A stretch of 64,000 nucleotides of DNA from Lewinellaceae bacterium (GTDB taxonomy: Bacteria > Bacteroidota > Bacteroidia > Chitinophagales > Saprospiraceae): positions 310,001-374,000 of the forward strand of contig JADJWX010000004.1 in assembly GCA_016716135.1 (NCBI GenBank), written 5' to 3'. Of the stretch, positions 16,882 to 26,450 are shown piece after piece. The position numbers and the translations under genes are program-made. Below the pieces are notes generated by a model. That model did no database searches, was not told the DNA's origin, and saw only the letters and a list, made by a program, of their open reading frames with translations. The first letter of the stretch is position 1. Each line of letters opens with the position of its first letter.

Positions 16882-18975
16882 CTATCGCCGCACCACCACT
16901 TTCTCGCTATGCACCTGATCTTTTCCAATCAGTTGCAGGGAGTACATTCCGGAGGGCATGGCGCCTAAATCCAGGCGGATTTGTTGTTCGCCGGCCATTA
17001 CCTGGTACGTTTGCTGCACGACGACCCTGCCGGTAAGGTCGAGCAGGACCAGCTGCACATCGGCGGCATGATCAATTTGATATTGAACGTTCAGCACACC
17101 GGCGGTCGGATTTGGGCTGATGCGGACGCTGTTGATCAGCGGCTCTTCCGTCAAATTGTCCACGCGCTCTTCCGTTGGCGATTCGTTGGACCTGAAGCTT
17201 GCGCTGCAGCCTGAAATCACAACATCGTCGATATACACCTGGTCGTCATCAGCCGATGCGTCGCAGCGAATCCGGAGCCGGGTATTTGCCGTGAACGGGC
17301 CGGGAATCACCACCGTTGCCGTTCCGCGCACACCGTTGGAGAAGTTTGTGGAAAAATTCCAGTCGCCTACGGTAGTGTAGCTGGAACCGCCGTTGGTAGA
17401 AATTTGCAACCAAAAATCCTCATTGGAATTATCAAAGCTGACCGTGATGTATGAAAACTCGACGGTCAGTTCTTCATAAGCGCTCCAGTTTTGGTTGGAG
17501 GTGGTCATGACAGATGAATTCGTATTGTCGCGCAGGCGGATTGAATAGGAACCACTGTTTGCATAAGTGGACGAATTGATCCGGGCACAGTCAGTTCCAC
17601 CGTCGGCCCAAAATCCCCAACCACCGTCAAAATTCTGACTATTGATCACGGCATAGGAACACGGGCCGCCACCGCCGCCGCAAGACGTCAGGCAGGAGGC
17701 ATTGTACACCTCGGAGCGAATCCGGTCGCCGGGTTGCGGTCCGAAGCCAAGATTGAAGTCGATACCCACACCCGAAACCAAATGGCAATAACTCATAATG
17801 GTTCCGGCCGTCGGCACGGCTGCATTACACCCTTCGCTATAGCCGGCTGCAGGTCCACAGCCATCAATGGCGGTGTTATTGCCGTTCCAGGCACAGGCAT
17901 GGGTGTGTTTGGAGCCGAGGTTGTGGCCGAGTTCGTGCGTGACTACCTCAACCGTCCAGGAATAGGTCGGCACATTGCTGTAGGTCGTATTGATGCCGCT
18001 GTACGCCACTCCGTAGTAACTATTGCAGAGTACGTCGACGTAGGCAATGCCGCCGCCGCCGGTAAAACCAACCAGGTGCGCCAGGTCGCCGTTGTACACG
18101 CCACCGAGGTAGTTCCTGAACTGGGTCAGGTAGTTGCTGGAGCTGGGTCCGGTGTACGGATCAGCCACATCCCAGACTTTGAGAAAATGCAACACCACAT
18201 TCACACTTTCATTCGCATACAGCAGCGAAACCTGGCTGTAAAAACCCGTGATGTATGCCGTAGCATTGGCCACGCTGCCCTTGTTTTGAAAGATCGTGTA
18301 ATCGGCCTCCATGTACTGCCGCACGCAGTTGTCGGGGCCGGCCGACGCACGGTCCATGTTTACGGCATTATCAATTTCTTCCAGCAAGTCCGTCTTGCAT
18401 TCGTGTTCGTTTTTTAGCTTCAAATCCCGTTCGCGGTACATGACGTGGGTGTGGTTGCGGTCGCCCTCCAGTACACCCACCACGTACTTTTCCGTCTCTG
18501 TGCTGACGATACCCATGACTTCGTGTTCAAATACGCTGATACCAACCAGCGTACCCGGCCGGTCTTTGACAATACCCCAGTAGTGTTGGCCGAGGTCAAC
18601 CTGAACAGTGGCATCGGGATTGGAGCCCAGGCGAACCTGAAATTCGGGAGAGAACACCCGGCCGCGTACCAACTCGAGCTGAAGCACCTGGCCGCCGGGA
18701 GCCGGGAGGCTGAGTTCAAGTCGATCCGGGTTGTTCGTACGCAACGCCTGCAGGGCAGCCGGATCAAGATTTAGCAACAGGCCGTCAGACAGCGCCGGGC
18801 GCAAATCAGGCCGGGAGCGGATGTCTTGAACCTCGCTGCTAAAAATGGTTGTTTTGGCAAAAGCGCCGGCAAGTTGTTTTTCGAGTTTTACCCGTTGGGC
18901 AATGGGTTTGAGGGCTTGAGCCCAGGCGAAGGTGGTCAGGAGCAGGGCTCCGACGATAAGAAGCGTCTTTCGCAT
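16882..18975 (-). CDS. Secreted zinc metalloprotease (reprolysin/M12B-like) with T9SS sorting domain
   Basis: A 697-residue protein. The signal peptide is residues 1-19. The catalytic site HELGHNLGSKH, near residue 345, gives the metzincin pattern HExxHxxGxxH, and a following methionine turn is suggested by GTIMSYCH. A propeptide of about 180 residues precedes it, and a cysteine-rich segment (CLTSCGGGGGPC) links to a jelly-roll-like region (about 440-590). The end (ISPNPTAGVLNVQYQ ... GMYSLQLIGKDQVHSEKVVVRR) is a T9SS type A sorting domain. The predicted role is extracellular protein degradation. It has its own terminator and stands upstream of the EAD operon on the same strand. Confidence 0.9.
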   Translation of the reverse strand: MRKTLLIVGALLLTTFAWAQALKPIAQRVKLEKQLAGAFAKTTIFSSEVQDIRSRPDLRPALSDGLLLNLDPAALQALRTNNPDRLELSLPAPGGQVLQLELVRGRVFSPEFQVRLGSNPDATVQVDLGQHYWGIVKDRPGTLVGISVFEHEVMGIVSTETEKYVVGVLEGDRNHTHVMYRERDLKLKNEHECKTDLLEEIDNAVNMDRASAGPDNCVRQYMEADYTIFQNKGSVANATAYITGFYSQVSLLYANESVNVVLHFLKVWDVADPYTGPSSSNYLTQFRNYLGGVYNGDLAHLVGFTGGGGIAYVDVLCNSYYGVAYSGINTTYSNVPTYSWTVEVVTHELGHNLGSKHTHACAWNGNNTAIDGCGPAAGYSEGCNAAVPTAGTIMSYCHLVSGVGIDFNLGFGPQPGDRIRSEVYNASCLTSCGGGGGPCSYAVINSQNFDGGWGFWADGGTDCARINSSTYANSGSYSIRLRDNTNSSVMTTSNQNWSAYEELTVEFSYITVSFDNSNEDFWLQISTNGGSSYTTVGDWNFSTNFSNGVRGTATVVIPGPFTANTRLRIRCDASADDDQVYIDDVVISGCSASFRSNESPTEERVDNLTEEPLINSVRISPNPTAGVLNVQYQIDHAADVQLVLLDLTGRVVVQQTYQVMAGEQQIRLDLGAMPSGMYSLQLIGKDQVHSEKVVVRR

Positions 18976-19183
18976 GATTTAAGAAAGTTTGGTTGGAATA
19001 AAAAAATAACCGACAAATAAACTTCTACACCGGGACATATTTTCAACATTTTTAAAAAATGTAATAAAACATACAAATCGGGGATTGATGAGGCATTTAC
19101 ACGTAGTTGGTAGCCGCCGATCCGCCCCGCGGCAACCAAACCTTTTTTGGCCTTCCCTGTTTCAACTGCCATTGAATAGCGCG

Positions 19184-19191
19184 TACTTTTG
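19184..19191 (+). promoter_or_regulatory. Putative -7 box with near-leaderless start
   Basis: TACTTTTG matches TAnnTTTG only 4 bases before the ATG at 19196. If used, the mRNA would be leaderless or the translation start would be further in. Confidence 0.5.
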
Positions 19192-19195
19192 CAAC

Positions 19196-19672
19196 ATGGC
19201 CAAAAAGAAAAAACAGCACCAACCCGACGCCTTCGTCAACCCGATCGACAAAGACAAAGTGGCCGATCTGCCCGGCCTGCTGCCCTACGCCCACCATGCC
19301 GGCAGCGCCATCATAAAACCCGAAGACAAGGGTCGTATCCGCGGCAACGCCATGACTGCCATGTACGACCAGACCGACCGGCAAATGGAGCAGTTGCGGC
19401 AACAGATGGAAACCCTGGCCCGACAGGCCAAATCGCTCCACGAGCGCATGACGGTGTCAGAAATAATCTACCAGGCCGACATGGCCTTTCAGCCGGTCAT
19501 CCACCATGTGTACCATTTATATCGCCGCAAGTCCGATGGTGTCCATGTGCTTTCCATGGTGGCGCCGACGGAATGGGGCAGGCGGAAACCGTTTGAGTTT
19601 CTGGCCACGGTGCGGTTGCTGGGCGACCATACCTGGGAAGTTTTGGAGCAGCAGACTGCCAGTTCAGCCTGA
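19196..19672 (+). CDS. DUF2452 family protein
   Basis: A 158-residue protein counted from the ATG at 19196 (MAKKKKQHQPDAFVNPIDKDK); an in-frame ATG at 19085 would add a non-conserved 37-residue extension across the promoter. A lysine-rich start is followed by DLPGLLPYAHHAGSAIIKPEDKGRIRG, an amphipathic helix (MEQLRQQMETLARQAKSLHERM) and a C-terminal beta-rich part (YHLYRRKSDGVHVLSMVAPTEWG). This order is typical of DUF2452 proteins of Bacteroidota, which are cytosolic and have no established function. Monocistronic. Confidence 0.8.
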   Translation: MAKKKKQHQPDAFVNPIDKDKVADLPGLLPYAHHAGSAIIKPEDKGRIRGNAMTAMYDQTDRQMEQLRQQMETLARQAKSLHERMTVSEIIYQADMAFQPVIHHVYHLYRRKSDGVHVLSMVAPTEWGRRKPFEFLATVRLLGDHTWEVLEQQTASSA

Positions 19673-19735
19673 ATGCTAACAAACGTAAGCTTTGGGTAGA
19701 TTTGATAATTATTCGTGATTTACCAGGCGATAAAT

Positions 19736-19907
19736 CAGATGTCTCCCTCCGGTCGACATGACAACCTACAATTTGATAAACTTCTATCAGGTTTTTCGCT
19801 ACGCTCAAAACTCCAACAGCACTTGGCTTAGTTTTGAGCATAGCGAAAAACCTGTTTAATCCTTTTATTTTCAACGACTTGTCATGTCGACCGGAGGGAG
19901 ACATCTG
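19736..19907. mobile_element. Nested inverted-repeat element (MITE-like)
   Basis: The outer arms 19736-19764 and 19879-19907 are a perfect 29-bp inverted repeat starting CAGATGTCTCCCTCCGG. Inside it, 19788-19811 and 19831-19854 form a second inverted repeat (starting CAGGTTTTTCGC) with one mismatch in 24. No coding capacity is seen. The shape resembles a short non-autonomous element or a large hairpin; no target-site duplication could be confirmed by eye. Confidence 0.65.
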
Positions 19908-19934
19908 CTGAAGCCTATAAAAATTTCACGCCGC

Positions 19935-20396
19935 ATGCCACACAAACCCGTTCATCCCGCCCTCGCTGCCGCCCGAATCTGGGGGATCATCAACCTCACG
20001 GGGCCGGCTATTTTTGTGTTGTTTATGTGGTTGTACCAGGTCCGGGAAAGTAGTTCGCCCTTTTGGCAGGGCGGGGAGCCCGATTATTTCCAGCTGTACA
20101 GCGTCATGCTGATCACCGGCACCTTCCTTTTCATCGTCCCTTTTTTTATCACCTGGGCCATGCTTTCGTTTTGGAAAAAACGGCGGTTGCGCGCCTACCT
20201 CATGGCTGAGCGCCTGTTGTTGCTCAACCTGGTGTTTACCGTGGCCGGCATAATTTTTCTGACCAGCCAGATCCAAACCCTGCACCCACTGACGCACGCC
20301 TCGCTGCTGTTCCTGCCCTACTGCCTGGCCGGCGTGCTGGGAATTTTGTACGTACTGGGCTGGCCGTACCGGACGGTCAAAAACTTTTCAAATTGA
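19935..20396 (+). CDS. Small multi-pass membrane protein of unknown function
   Basis: A 153-residue protein counted from 19935 (MPHKPVHPALAAARIWG); an earlier in-frame ATG at 19884 lies inside the palindromic element and is unlikely. Four hydrophobic segments are visible: IINLTGPAIFVLFMWLYQV, VMLITGTFLFIVPFFITWAML, LLLLNLVFTVAGIIFL and ASLLFLPYCLAGVLGILYVLG. No family is recognised. The last codons (NFSN, stop) are formed by the dispersed TTTTCAAATTGA repeat, so the original C-terminus may have been replaced. Confidence 0.65.
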   Translation: MPHKPVHPALAAARIWGIINLTGPAIFVLFMWLYQVRESSSPFWQGGEPDYFQLYSVMLITGTFLFIVPFFITWAMLSFWKKRRLRAYLMAERLLLLNLVFTVAGIIFLTSQIQTLHPLTHASLLFLPYCLAGVLGILYVLGWPYRTVKNFSN

Positions 20397-20421
20397 TCTT
20401 TTCAAATTTGGCTTTTGACTT
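20384..20421. repeat. Dispersed CTTTTCAAATT / CTTTTGACTT repeat
   Basis: It matches the arms at 10.16-10.2 kb and, inverted, positions 2-28 and 10.23-10.28 kb. Here it overlaps the end of the upstream gene and provides its stop codon (TCAAATTGA). Confidence 0.65.
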
Positions 20422-20491
20422 GCTGCGCCAAATTTCCGGTTGGTGAAGTTGGTGGGTTTTGCAATTGGAAACGTTGAGGCGCCGCGCCGGA

Positions 20492-22000
20492 TCAGTCCGG
20501 CAACTCAAACAAATACGCGAAAGCCCCCGGCCGCTCCACCACTTTTTTTTGCGCAGCAAAACCAGCGGCCAATTCGACATCCGCCTGCATGGCCGCGCGC
20601 GCCTGCTCCGACACGACATGGCTGAACACCAGCCAGACCCGCCGGGGCGGGGCGCCCAACGCCGAAACTTTTTGTAAATCCGGCCGCTCGTTCCAGTCGA
20701 CATGCAGCACACGGCCGTCAAAGCGGTACCACTCCCGCTGCGCATGACAATCCCGGTAATACACCACCGCCGGCCAGGCCTCATGGCTTGCCACAAGCAC
20801 ATCGCCGGGGCGGAAGGCGGCGCGGACTTCATCCAGCACCGGACGAATTTCCTCGATTTGATAGGGCTGAAAAAAGTACTGCCCGCTACGGTGCAAACTC
20901 GCCGTTGCCAACAGCAACAGGCCGATCAACAGCCGCCAGTACCAATGTTTTCCGGCCTCCCACCACTGTTGCCAGCCCAGCCCTTGCACCAATAAAACCA
21001 GCGGCAGTGCCCAGAGCAACATACGCGGGATCAGCGAGTATTTTCCACATCCGGAAACCAGCAGGCAGGCCAAAACCGGCGCGGCCAGCAGCCAGGCGAG
21101 GGATTGTTTTTTCCAAAAAAGCCAACCCAAACCGGTCAAAATACCCGCGCCACCTACAAGTTTGGCCAAAACCGTATACCCGGCCGTGTAGTACGGGAAA
21201 GTCAGTAACAAATCGGCCCACTGCTTCCAGGCGGCGGTAGTGGTGGGGACCAGCGGAAAAAACCAGGGTTTGTGGTACTCCACCAGCGGCGCTACGGCCA
21301 GGCTCGGCCGCAAAACAAACCAGTAGTTCAGCCCGAAACTCAGCAGCCAGACTGCAAAAACGGCAAACCACCGGCGCATCGTCGCCCGGTCGTTCGCCCG
21401 CCAGGCTGCCTGCAGGACATACAGCCCCAGGCCGAACAAAACAAACACCGACGGCATCGACAGCCAGACCGCCAGGGCGCCTGCCGCCATTGCCCAAGCT
21501 GTTCGAAGCGGCCGGCCGCCCTGGGCCAAACCCAGCCAAACCAGGCTGAGCGCTACCGCCAGGTCGCTGCCGTATTGTTTCCCTTCGGTGGCATAACGCA
21601 GGAAAAAATCGGAAAAACAAAAAATCCAGATTACCGCGAGCAGCACCCAGTCGTGGGTGATCAAACGGCGCGCGATGCGGTAAAAAAGTCCGATGGAGAG
21701 CAAGCCGCAAAGCAGCGGAAACAAGCGCAGGGCCGTTTCCTGCTGGCCGAACAGTTGAACGTTACACCATTGCACCAGGGAAAAAAAGGGCGGGGCAAAC
21801 TGCTCGTAGGCTAAGGGCAGGAAAAAATCGGCTGGCCCTTTTTCACAAAAGTTGCGCGCCAGGTTCGCCTCGTCGATAAACAGGGAACGGTTTTGCAGCC
21901 AGACGGCCACACGCACCGCAGCGCCGCCCAGCAAGACCAGGTAAATCAGGACAGCCGGAAGCCGCTGCAAACCCGCGAATATGTTTTTTTGTTGCACCAT
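20492..22000 (-). CDS. GT39-like membrane glycosyltransferase
   Basis: A 502-residue protein counted from ATG at 22000 (MVQQKNIFAGLQRLP). It has about ten to eleven membrane spans, the first at about 15-35. The first periplasmic loop carries an acidic pair (FIDEANLARN), as in dolichyl-phosphate-mannose type GT-C enzymes, with YATEGKQYGSDLAVAL after the third or fourth span. The C-terminal 120 residues are periplasmic (RPVLDEVRAAFRPGDVLVASHEAWPAVVYYRD). The predicted reaction is transfer of a sugar from a polyprenyl-phosphate donor to an envelope glycan or protein; donor and acceptor are not known. It is divergent from the M16 peptidase gene. Confidence 0.8.
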   Translation of the reverse strand: MVQQKNIFAGLQRLPAVLIYLVLLGGAAVRVAVWLQNRSLFIDEANLARNFCEKGPADFFLPLAYEQFAPPFFSLVQWCNVQLFGQQETALRLFPLLCGLLSIGLFYRIARRLITHDWVLLAVIWIFCFSDFFLRYATEGKQYGSDLAVALSLVWLGLAQGGRPLRTAWAMAAGALAVWLSMPSVFVLFGLGLYVLQAAWRANDRATMRRWFAVFAVWLLSFGLNYWFVLRPSLAVAPLVEYHKPWFFPLVPTTTAAWKQWADLLLTFPYYTAGYTVLAKLVGGAGILTGLGWLFWKKQSLAWLLAAPVLACLLVSGCGKYSLIPRMLLWALPLVLLVQGLGWQQWWEAGKHWYWRLLIGLLLLATASLHRSGQYFFQPYQIEEIRPVLDEVRAAFRPGDVLVASHEAWPAVVYYRDCHAQREWYRFDGRVLHVDWNERPDLQKVSALGAPPRRVWLVFSHVVSEQARAAMQADVELAAGFAAQKKVVERPGAFAYLFELPD

Positions 22001-22179
22001 GTACGCCGTCAAAAGTAGCGCCGCGCCTGTGCATTCGTCCAAAAAATATTCCCTTTGCCCGCCAAAACGGGCTTTTTATCCAATCTTTTACCCCGTAGAA
22101 AAGCAATACGCGATTTTTGACAACGTTTTTTGAACAACCCAAAACGCCTGTATTTACTTCATAACTCAAAACAATTAGC

Positions 22180-24950
22180 ATGAAACGACTTCGCTTCCTG
22201 GCCCTGTTGGCCCTTTCCATTTTTATTACAAAAACTACGCTAATCGCCCAGGATGCTCCGGAATACAACCCGGATGACATCAACATTCCCTACAAAAAAT
22301 TCACCCTGCCCAATGGCCTGCGCCTGCTTGTCCACGAAGACCACAAAGCGCCCATTGCAGCAGTAAACGTTTGGTACCACGTCGGTTCAAAAAATGAAAA
22401 GCCCGGCAAAAGCGGTTTTGCCCACCTGTTCGAGCACCTGATGTTCAACGGATCGGAAAACTTCAACACCGACTACTTCCAGGCCCTCGAAGCCATCGGC
22501 GGTACCGATCTCAACGGCACCACCAACGAAGACCGCACCAACTATTTCCAGAACGTCCCCATCGGCGCGCTCGACCAGGTACTCTGGCTCGAAAGCGACC
22601 GCATGGGACACCTGCTCGGCGCAATCGACCAGGCCAAACTGGACGAACAACGCGGTGTGGTGCAAAATGAAAAACGCCAGGGCGAAAATCAGCCCTACGC
22701 CAAAGGTTGGGACATCGCGCAAAAAGCCATGTACCCACCGCACCACCCCTACGGGCACACGGTGATCGGTGAAATGGAAGACCTCAATGCCGCCAGCCTC
22801 GAAGACGTGCACGAATGGTTTAAGTCGTACTACGGCGCCGCCAATGCCGTGATCGTAGTCGCCGGCGACATCACCCCCGAGGCAGCCTATGAAAAAGTAC
22901 TGAAGTACTTTGGCAACATCCCTGCCGGTCCGACGATTACCCGCCCGGGCGTAAGCATCCCGGTACGCGACTATGATACGCGCGCTACGTTTCAGGACCG
23001 CGTTCCGGAAGAGCGTATCATGATGATCTGGCATATGCCGAAATGGGCCAACCAGGAAGCCGTTTGGCTCGACCTGGCCTCTGATGTGCTGGCCTCCGGC
23101 AAAAACAGCCGCCTGTACAAAAAACTGGTGTACGAAAAGCAAATCTGCTCTTCCGCATCGGCTTTTGTTAACCCGTCTGAAATTTCCGGCGAGTTCATGA
23201 TCATGGCCAATGTCAAAAAAGGCAAATCGATGGATGAAGTGGAAGCCTTGATCAACGAAATTCTGAATGATTTCCTGACCAACGGCCCAACCGAAGAGGA
23301 AGTCAAACGCGTAAAAGCATCCTATTTTGCCAACTTCATCAAGGGCCTCGAACGCATCGGCGGTTTTGGCGGCAAGAGCGACATCCTGGCACAAAACGAA
23401 GTATTTGGCGGAACAGCTGATTTTTACAAGAAAAAATTGAACTGGTACAGCCAAACTACAGCCAAAGACATTCACGCTGCCGCTAAAAAATGGCTGACCA
23501 AAGGCCGTTTCACCCTGACCTGCACACCGTTCCCGGAATACGCCGTTTCCGGCAACGAAGCCGACCGCAGCGCGCCCCCGGCTGTAAACACAGCGGTTGA
23601 TGCTCAATTCCCCGACATCCAGCGCGCCACGCTGAAAAACGGCATGAAAGTCGTACTCACCCGCCGCACGGAAAGCCCGACTCTGGTCATGAACATGATG
23701 TTCGACGCCGGTTTTTGCACCGATAAAATGGGCGGCAAACCCGGCCTGGCCAACCTGGCGATGAACATGCTCGACGAAGGCACAAAGTCGCTGACCAGCC
23801 TGCAAATCAATGAAAAACTGCAATTGCTGGGCGCTTCGCTGGGCACGTACAGCGACCTGGATTACTCCTACGTCAGCCTCAATACGCTGAAGCAGTCGCT
23901 GGAACCCAGCCTCGACCTGATGGCAGATGTGGCGCTCAATCCGGCTTTCCCCGAAGCCGACCTGGAGCGCCTCAAAAACCAGCAGATCAGCGGTATCCAG
24001 AATGAAAAGAAAAGCCCGATCGGCATGCTTATCCGTGTAATGCCCGAGCTGCTCTACGGCAAAGATCACCCCTACGGCATCCCCATGAGCGGCACCGGCA
24101 CGGAGGAAAGTGTCGCCGACATCAACCTCGCTGATGTGAAAGGCTACTACCAGCGCTGGATCAAGCCGAACAATGCGACCATCGTCGTTACCGGCGACAT
24201 TACCATGCCTGAACTGGTCGCCCAACTCGAAAAACGTTTCGGCGCCTGGAAAAAGGCGAGGTACCCAAAAAGAACATCCCGACGGTGAATACCTCCAACC
24301 GGAAAAAAGTTTTTGTGATGGACCGTCCGGAAAGCCCCCAAAGCATGATCATGGCCACCTACCTGACCAAACCGTACGGTGAAGTGGACGAAACGGCCAT
24401 GGAGCAGATGAACAACGTGCTCGGCGGCGACTTTACCAGCCGGATCAACATGAACATCCGCGAAGACAAGCACTGGTCGTATGGCGCCCGCTCGATGGTG
24501 ATCAATACCGGCGGCCAACGCCCCTTCCTGGTTTATGCCCCCGTGCAGACCGACAAAACGAAGGAAAGCATTCAGGAAGTGATCAAGGAGGTAAACCAGT
24601 TTGTGGCCGACAAGCCGATGACGCAGGCCGAGTTTGACAAAACCAAGCAGAACACCATCATGGGTATGTCGGGCATGTGGGAAACCAACAACGCCGTCAA
24701 CGGCAGCGCTGTGAATGTGGTCAAATACGGCCTGAAAGACGATTACTGGAAAACCTACAGCCAGCGCGTACAAAACCTGACGCTGAAAGACGCTCAGGCA
24801 GTGGCTAAAACGGTGGTTCAGCCCAATGAACTGGGTTGGTTTATGGCCGGCGACGCTGAAAAGATCATGCCCGGCTTGCAGGAGCTCGGTATGGAAGTGA
24901 TCCAACTCGACGCCGAAGGAAACGTGGTATCGAAGAAGGCGAAGCCGTAA
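22180..24950 (+). CDS. M16 family (insulinase-like) zinc peptidase, one frameshift
   Basis: Repaired, about 923 residues. The signal peptide is residues 1-24. The inverted zinc motif HxxEH (GFAHLFEHLMFNGSENF) lies near residue 86, with the distal glutamate in the DEQRGVVQNEKRQ segment. A second, non-catalytic M16 half begins near residue 480 (ATLKNGMKVVLTRRTESPTLVMNMMFDAG). One G is missing at 24255-24256: AAAAAGGCGAG should read with GGG, giving WKKGEVPKKNIPTVNTSNRKKVFVMD. The two-half architecture and secretion are typical of Bacteroidota periplasmic M16B enzymes, which degrade small peptides. A strong terminator follows. Confidence 0.9.
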
Positions 24951-24979
24951 TAACGAACAGGTAAGAGGCTGTTGAGCAC

Positions 24980-25019
24980 ACTCGTCCTACGACTTGAAGT
25001 CGTAGGACGAGTTTTTTTT
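24980..25019 (+). terminator. Palindrome acting as intrinsic terminator (copy c)
   Basis: A 33-base palindrome (stem ACTCGTCCTACGACT, loop TGA) is followed directly by eight T residues, 30 bases after the M16 stop codon. It shares the inner stem CGTCCTACGACT with copies at 3.66, 26.47 and 43.55 kb, but only this copy has a long T-run. Confidence 0.85.
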
Positions 25020-25032
25020 AGCAACAACTGTT

Positions 25033-25377
25033 TCAAAACAACAAGGGCACATTGCCCAGGCCCAACTGCCAGATCAGGGCGACGGCCGCCAGCACCGGGT
25101 AAAAAACCTTGCGCACATAAAACTTCAGGCGGCTGCGGTTGGGCCGGAAGCCCATTTTTTCAAATAAGTGGGAGTAAAACGTGGCATCATCGGCCTCGTC
25201 CATGTTGTGCCCCTCATTCATCAGGCAGCGGCCAAACACAGCAAACTGAAGCAATACGGCCAAGTAGACCGGCACCAAAATTTGCCAGCTGAATAAAAAC
25301 GGCGCCACCCAGGCCAGCGCGGTAACAAAAAAATGCAGGGTAAAAACGACGGCGGGCCAAAACGAAACACTGCGCAT
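25033..25377 (-). CDS. Small two- or three-span membrane protein (tandem copy 2)
   Basis: A 114-residue protein. Hydrophobic segments are VVFTLHFFVTALAWVAPFLFSW, LVPVYLAVLLQFAVFGRCL and a C-terminal YPVLAAVALIWQLGLG. The motif FGRCL ... DATFYSHLFEKMGFRPN ... KFYVRKV ... PLLF is shared with the adjacent 114-residue protein, so the two are a tandem duplication. No named family is recognised. The HLFEKMGF segment and the conserved cysteine are the strongest common features. Confidence 0.7.
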   Translation of the reverse strand: MRSVSFWPAVVFTLHFFVTALAWVAPFLFSWQILVPVYLAVLLQFAVFGRCLMNEGHNMDEADDATFYSHLFEKMGFRPNRSRLKFYVRKVFYPVLAAVALIWQLGLGNVPLLF

Positions 25378-25407
25378 ACAGGCAAAAAGCTATTTAGAAA
25401 ACAGAAT

Positions 25408-25752
25408 TTAAAACAACAACGGCGCATGTCCAAACACATACTGCCACAACACGGCAACCACTGCCAAAAAAGTGTACAGCAATTTGCGCACGACAAAGCG
25501 AACCAACTGTTTATTTGGCTGAAAACCCATGCGCTCAAAGACATGGGAGTAAAACGTGCTGCCGTCTTCCTCCGACACACCATGCGTATCCATTCCCAGG
25601 CAGCGGCCGAATATGGCATGTTGTAAAATTACTATGCCAAAAATCAGGACGGTAAGTTGCCAGGAAATCAAAAAAGGGATAAACCAGGCTGAAAGCGCAA
25701 TGAGCAGGTGCAGCGCAAAAAAAACGTCGTCTTTAACGGATTTGGTAAGCAT
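25408..25752 (-). CDS. Small two- or three-span membrane protein (tandem copy 1)
   Basis: A 114-residue paralogue of the next gene downstream, 30 bases away on the same strand. Shared residues include LHxxxxxxAWxxPFLxSWQ, QxAxFGRCL, FYSHxFExMGFxPN, VRK and the ending APLLF/VPLLF. The equal length of the two and the conserved end suggest selection on both. Probably co-transcribed. The function is unknown. Confidence 0.7.
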   Translation of the reverse strand: MLTKSVKDDVFFALHLLIALSAWFIPFLISWQLTVLIFGIVILQHAIFGRCLGMDTHGVSEEDGSTFYSHVFERMGFQPNKQLVRFVVRKLLYTFLAVVAVLWQYVFGHAPLLF

Positions 25753-25852
25753 CGGGTAAAGATTTGGTTAGAAAATGTACCGTAAGCCAGGGGGAGTTTG
25801 TTCCGCTTTTTTGACAAATATACCGAATTTTTTGCGACTTGCCAATGTACTG

Positions 25853-26347
25853 TTAGCGCCGGGGCATGCGTAAACTATCGGCCGGATATTGCGCTTTCAG
25901 GCTGTCCATCGCCGCTTGTGCCCAGGTTATGATTTGTTCTTTTTGCCCGTCGGACAACACGGCGTCGCGGTGCGTCCAGGTGTACGAATTCAGGGGCATT
26001 TCGCCTTCCCGCAACACTTCGACAATTTCCTCCATTTTGTGGTTTTGCACCGCAATCCGGCGCTTAGCCAGTTCAGAAAAATTGAGGTGTTTTTTGCCAT
26101 TGGTAATGTGACCGGCCAGCCACCCCGATACGGGCTGCACGGCGGCGTACCAGGGGTAGCGTGTATAATTGCTGTGGCAATCGTAACAGGCTACCTCGAA
26201 GGCGGATTCCACCGGTTCGGGGATCGGGAATTTTGTGCGGATGTGGTTGGTTTGGTCGTTCGACTGATTTTTTTCCGGACGGATAAACTGGCCCAGGACC
26301 AACAAAGCAAGCAGGGTCCACAGAACAGGTTTCAGGTATTTTTTCAT
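25853..26347 (-). CDS. Haem-binding domain protein (CxxCH)
   Basis: A 164-residue protein. An N-terminal hydrophobic segment (KPVLWTLLALLVLGQFI) serves as signal or anchor. The haem motif CYDCH (residues about 54-58) stands in the context ESAFEVACYDCHSNYTRYPWYAAVQPVSGWLAGHI, which is diagnostic for the Bacteroidota haem-binding domain (Haem_bd family). The second half contains EIVEVLREGEMPLNSYTWTHRDAVLSDGQKEQI. It probably carries one c-type haem in the periplasm and may shuttle electrons. It is divergent from the copper-resistance island. Confidence 0.88.
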   Translation of the reverse strand: MKKYLKPVLWTLLALLVLGQFIRPEKNQSNDQTNHIRTKFPIPEPVESAFEVACYDCHSNYTRYPWYAAVQPVSGWLAGHITNGKKHLNFSELAKRRIAVQNHKMEEIVEVLREGEMPLNSYTWTHRDAVLSDGQKEQIITWAQAAMDSLKAQYPADSLRMPRR

Positions 26348-26450
26348 GTGTTGGATTTGATTTGTTAACCGGGTAAAGGTAGAATTTGTTTATTTATCCC
26401 GACGGCGCGCAGAATACCGAAAATCAATTTCCGTGACCTGATAAACAATC

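Noticed and set aside
19884..19934. Upstream start for the membrane protein at 19935
   Set aside because: The ATG lies in the arm of the palindromic element and the added residues are not hydrophobic or conserved-looking.
22387..24225. 612-codon minus-strand open frame opposite the M16 peptidase
   Set aside because: The sense strand encodes a clear zinc peptidase; the antisense product has no recognisable motif.
24240..24300. Programmed frameshift in the M16 peptidase
   Set aside because: No slippery heptamer plus downstream structure; one missing G in a G-run explains it, and similar lesions occur in unrelated genes nearby.
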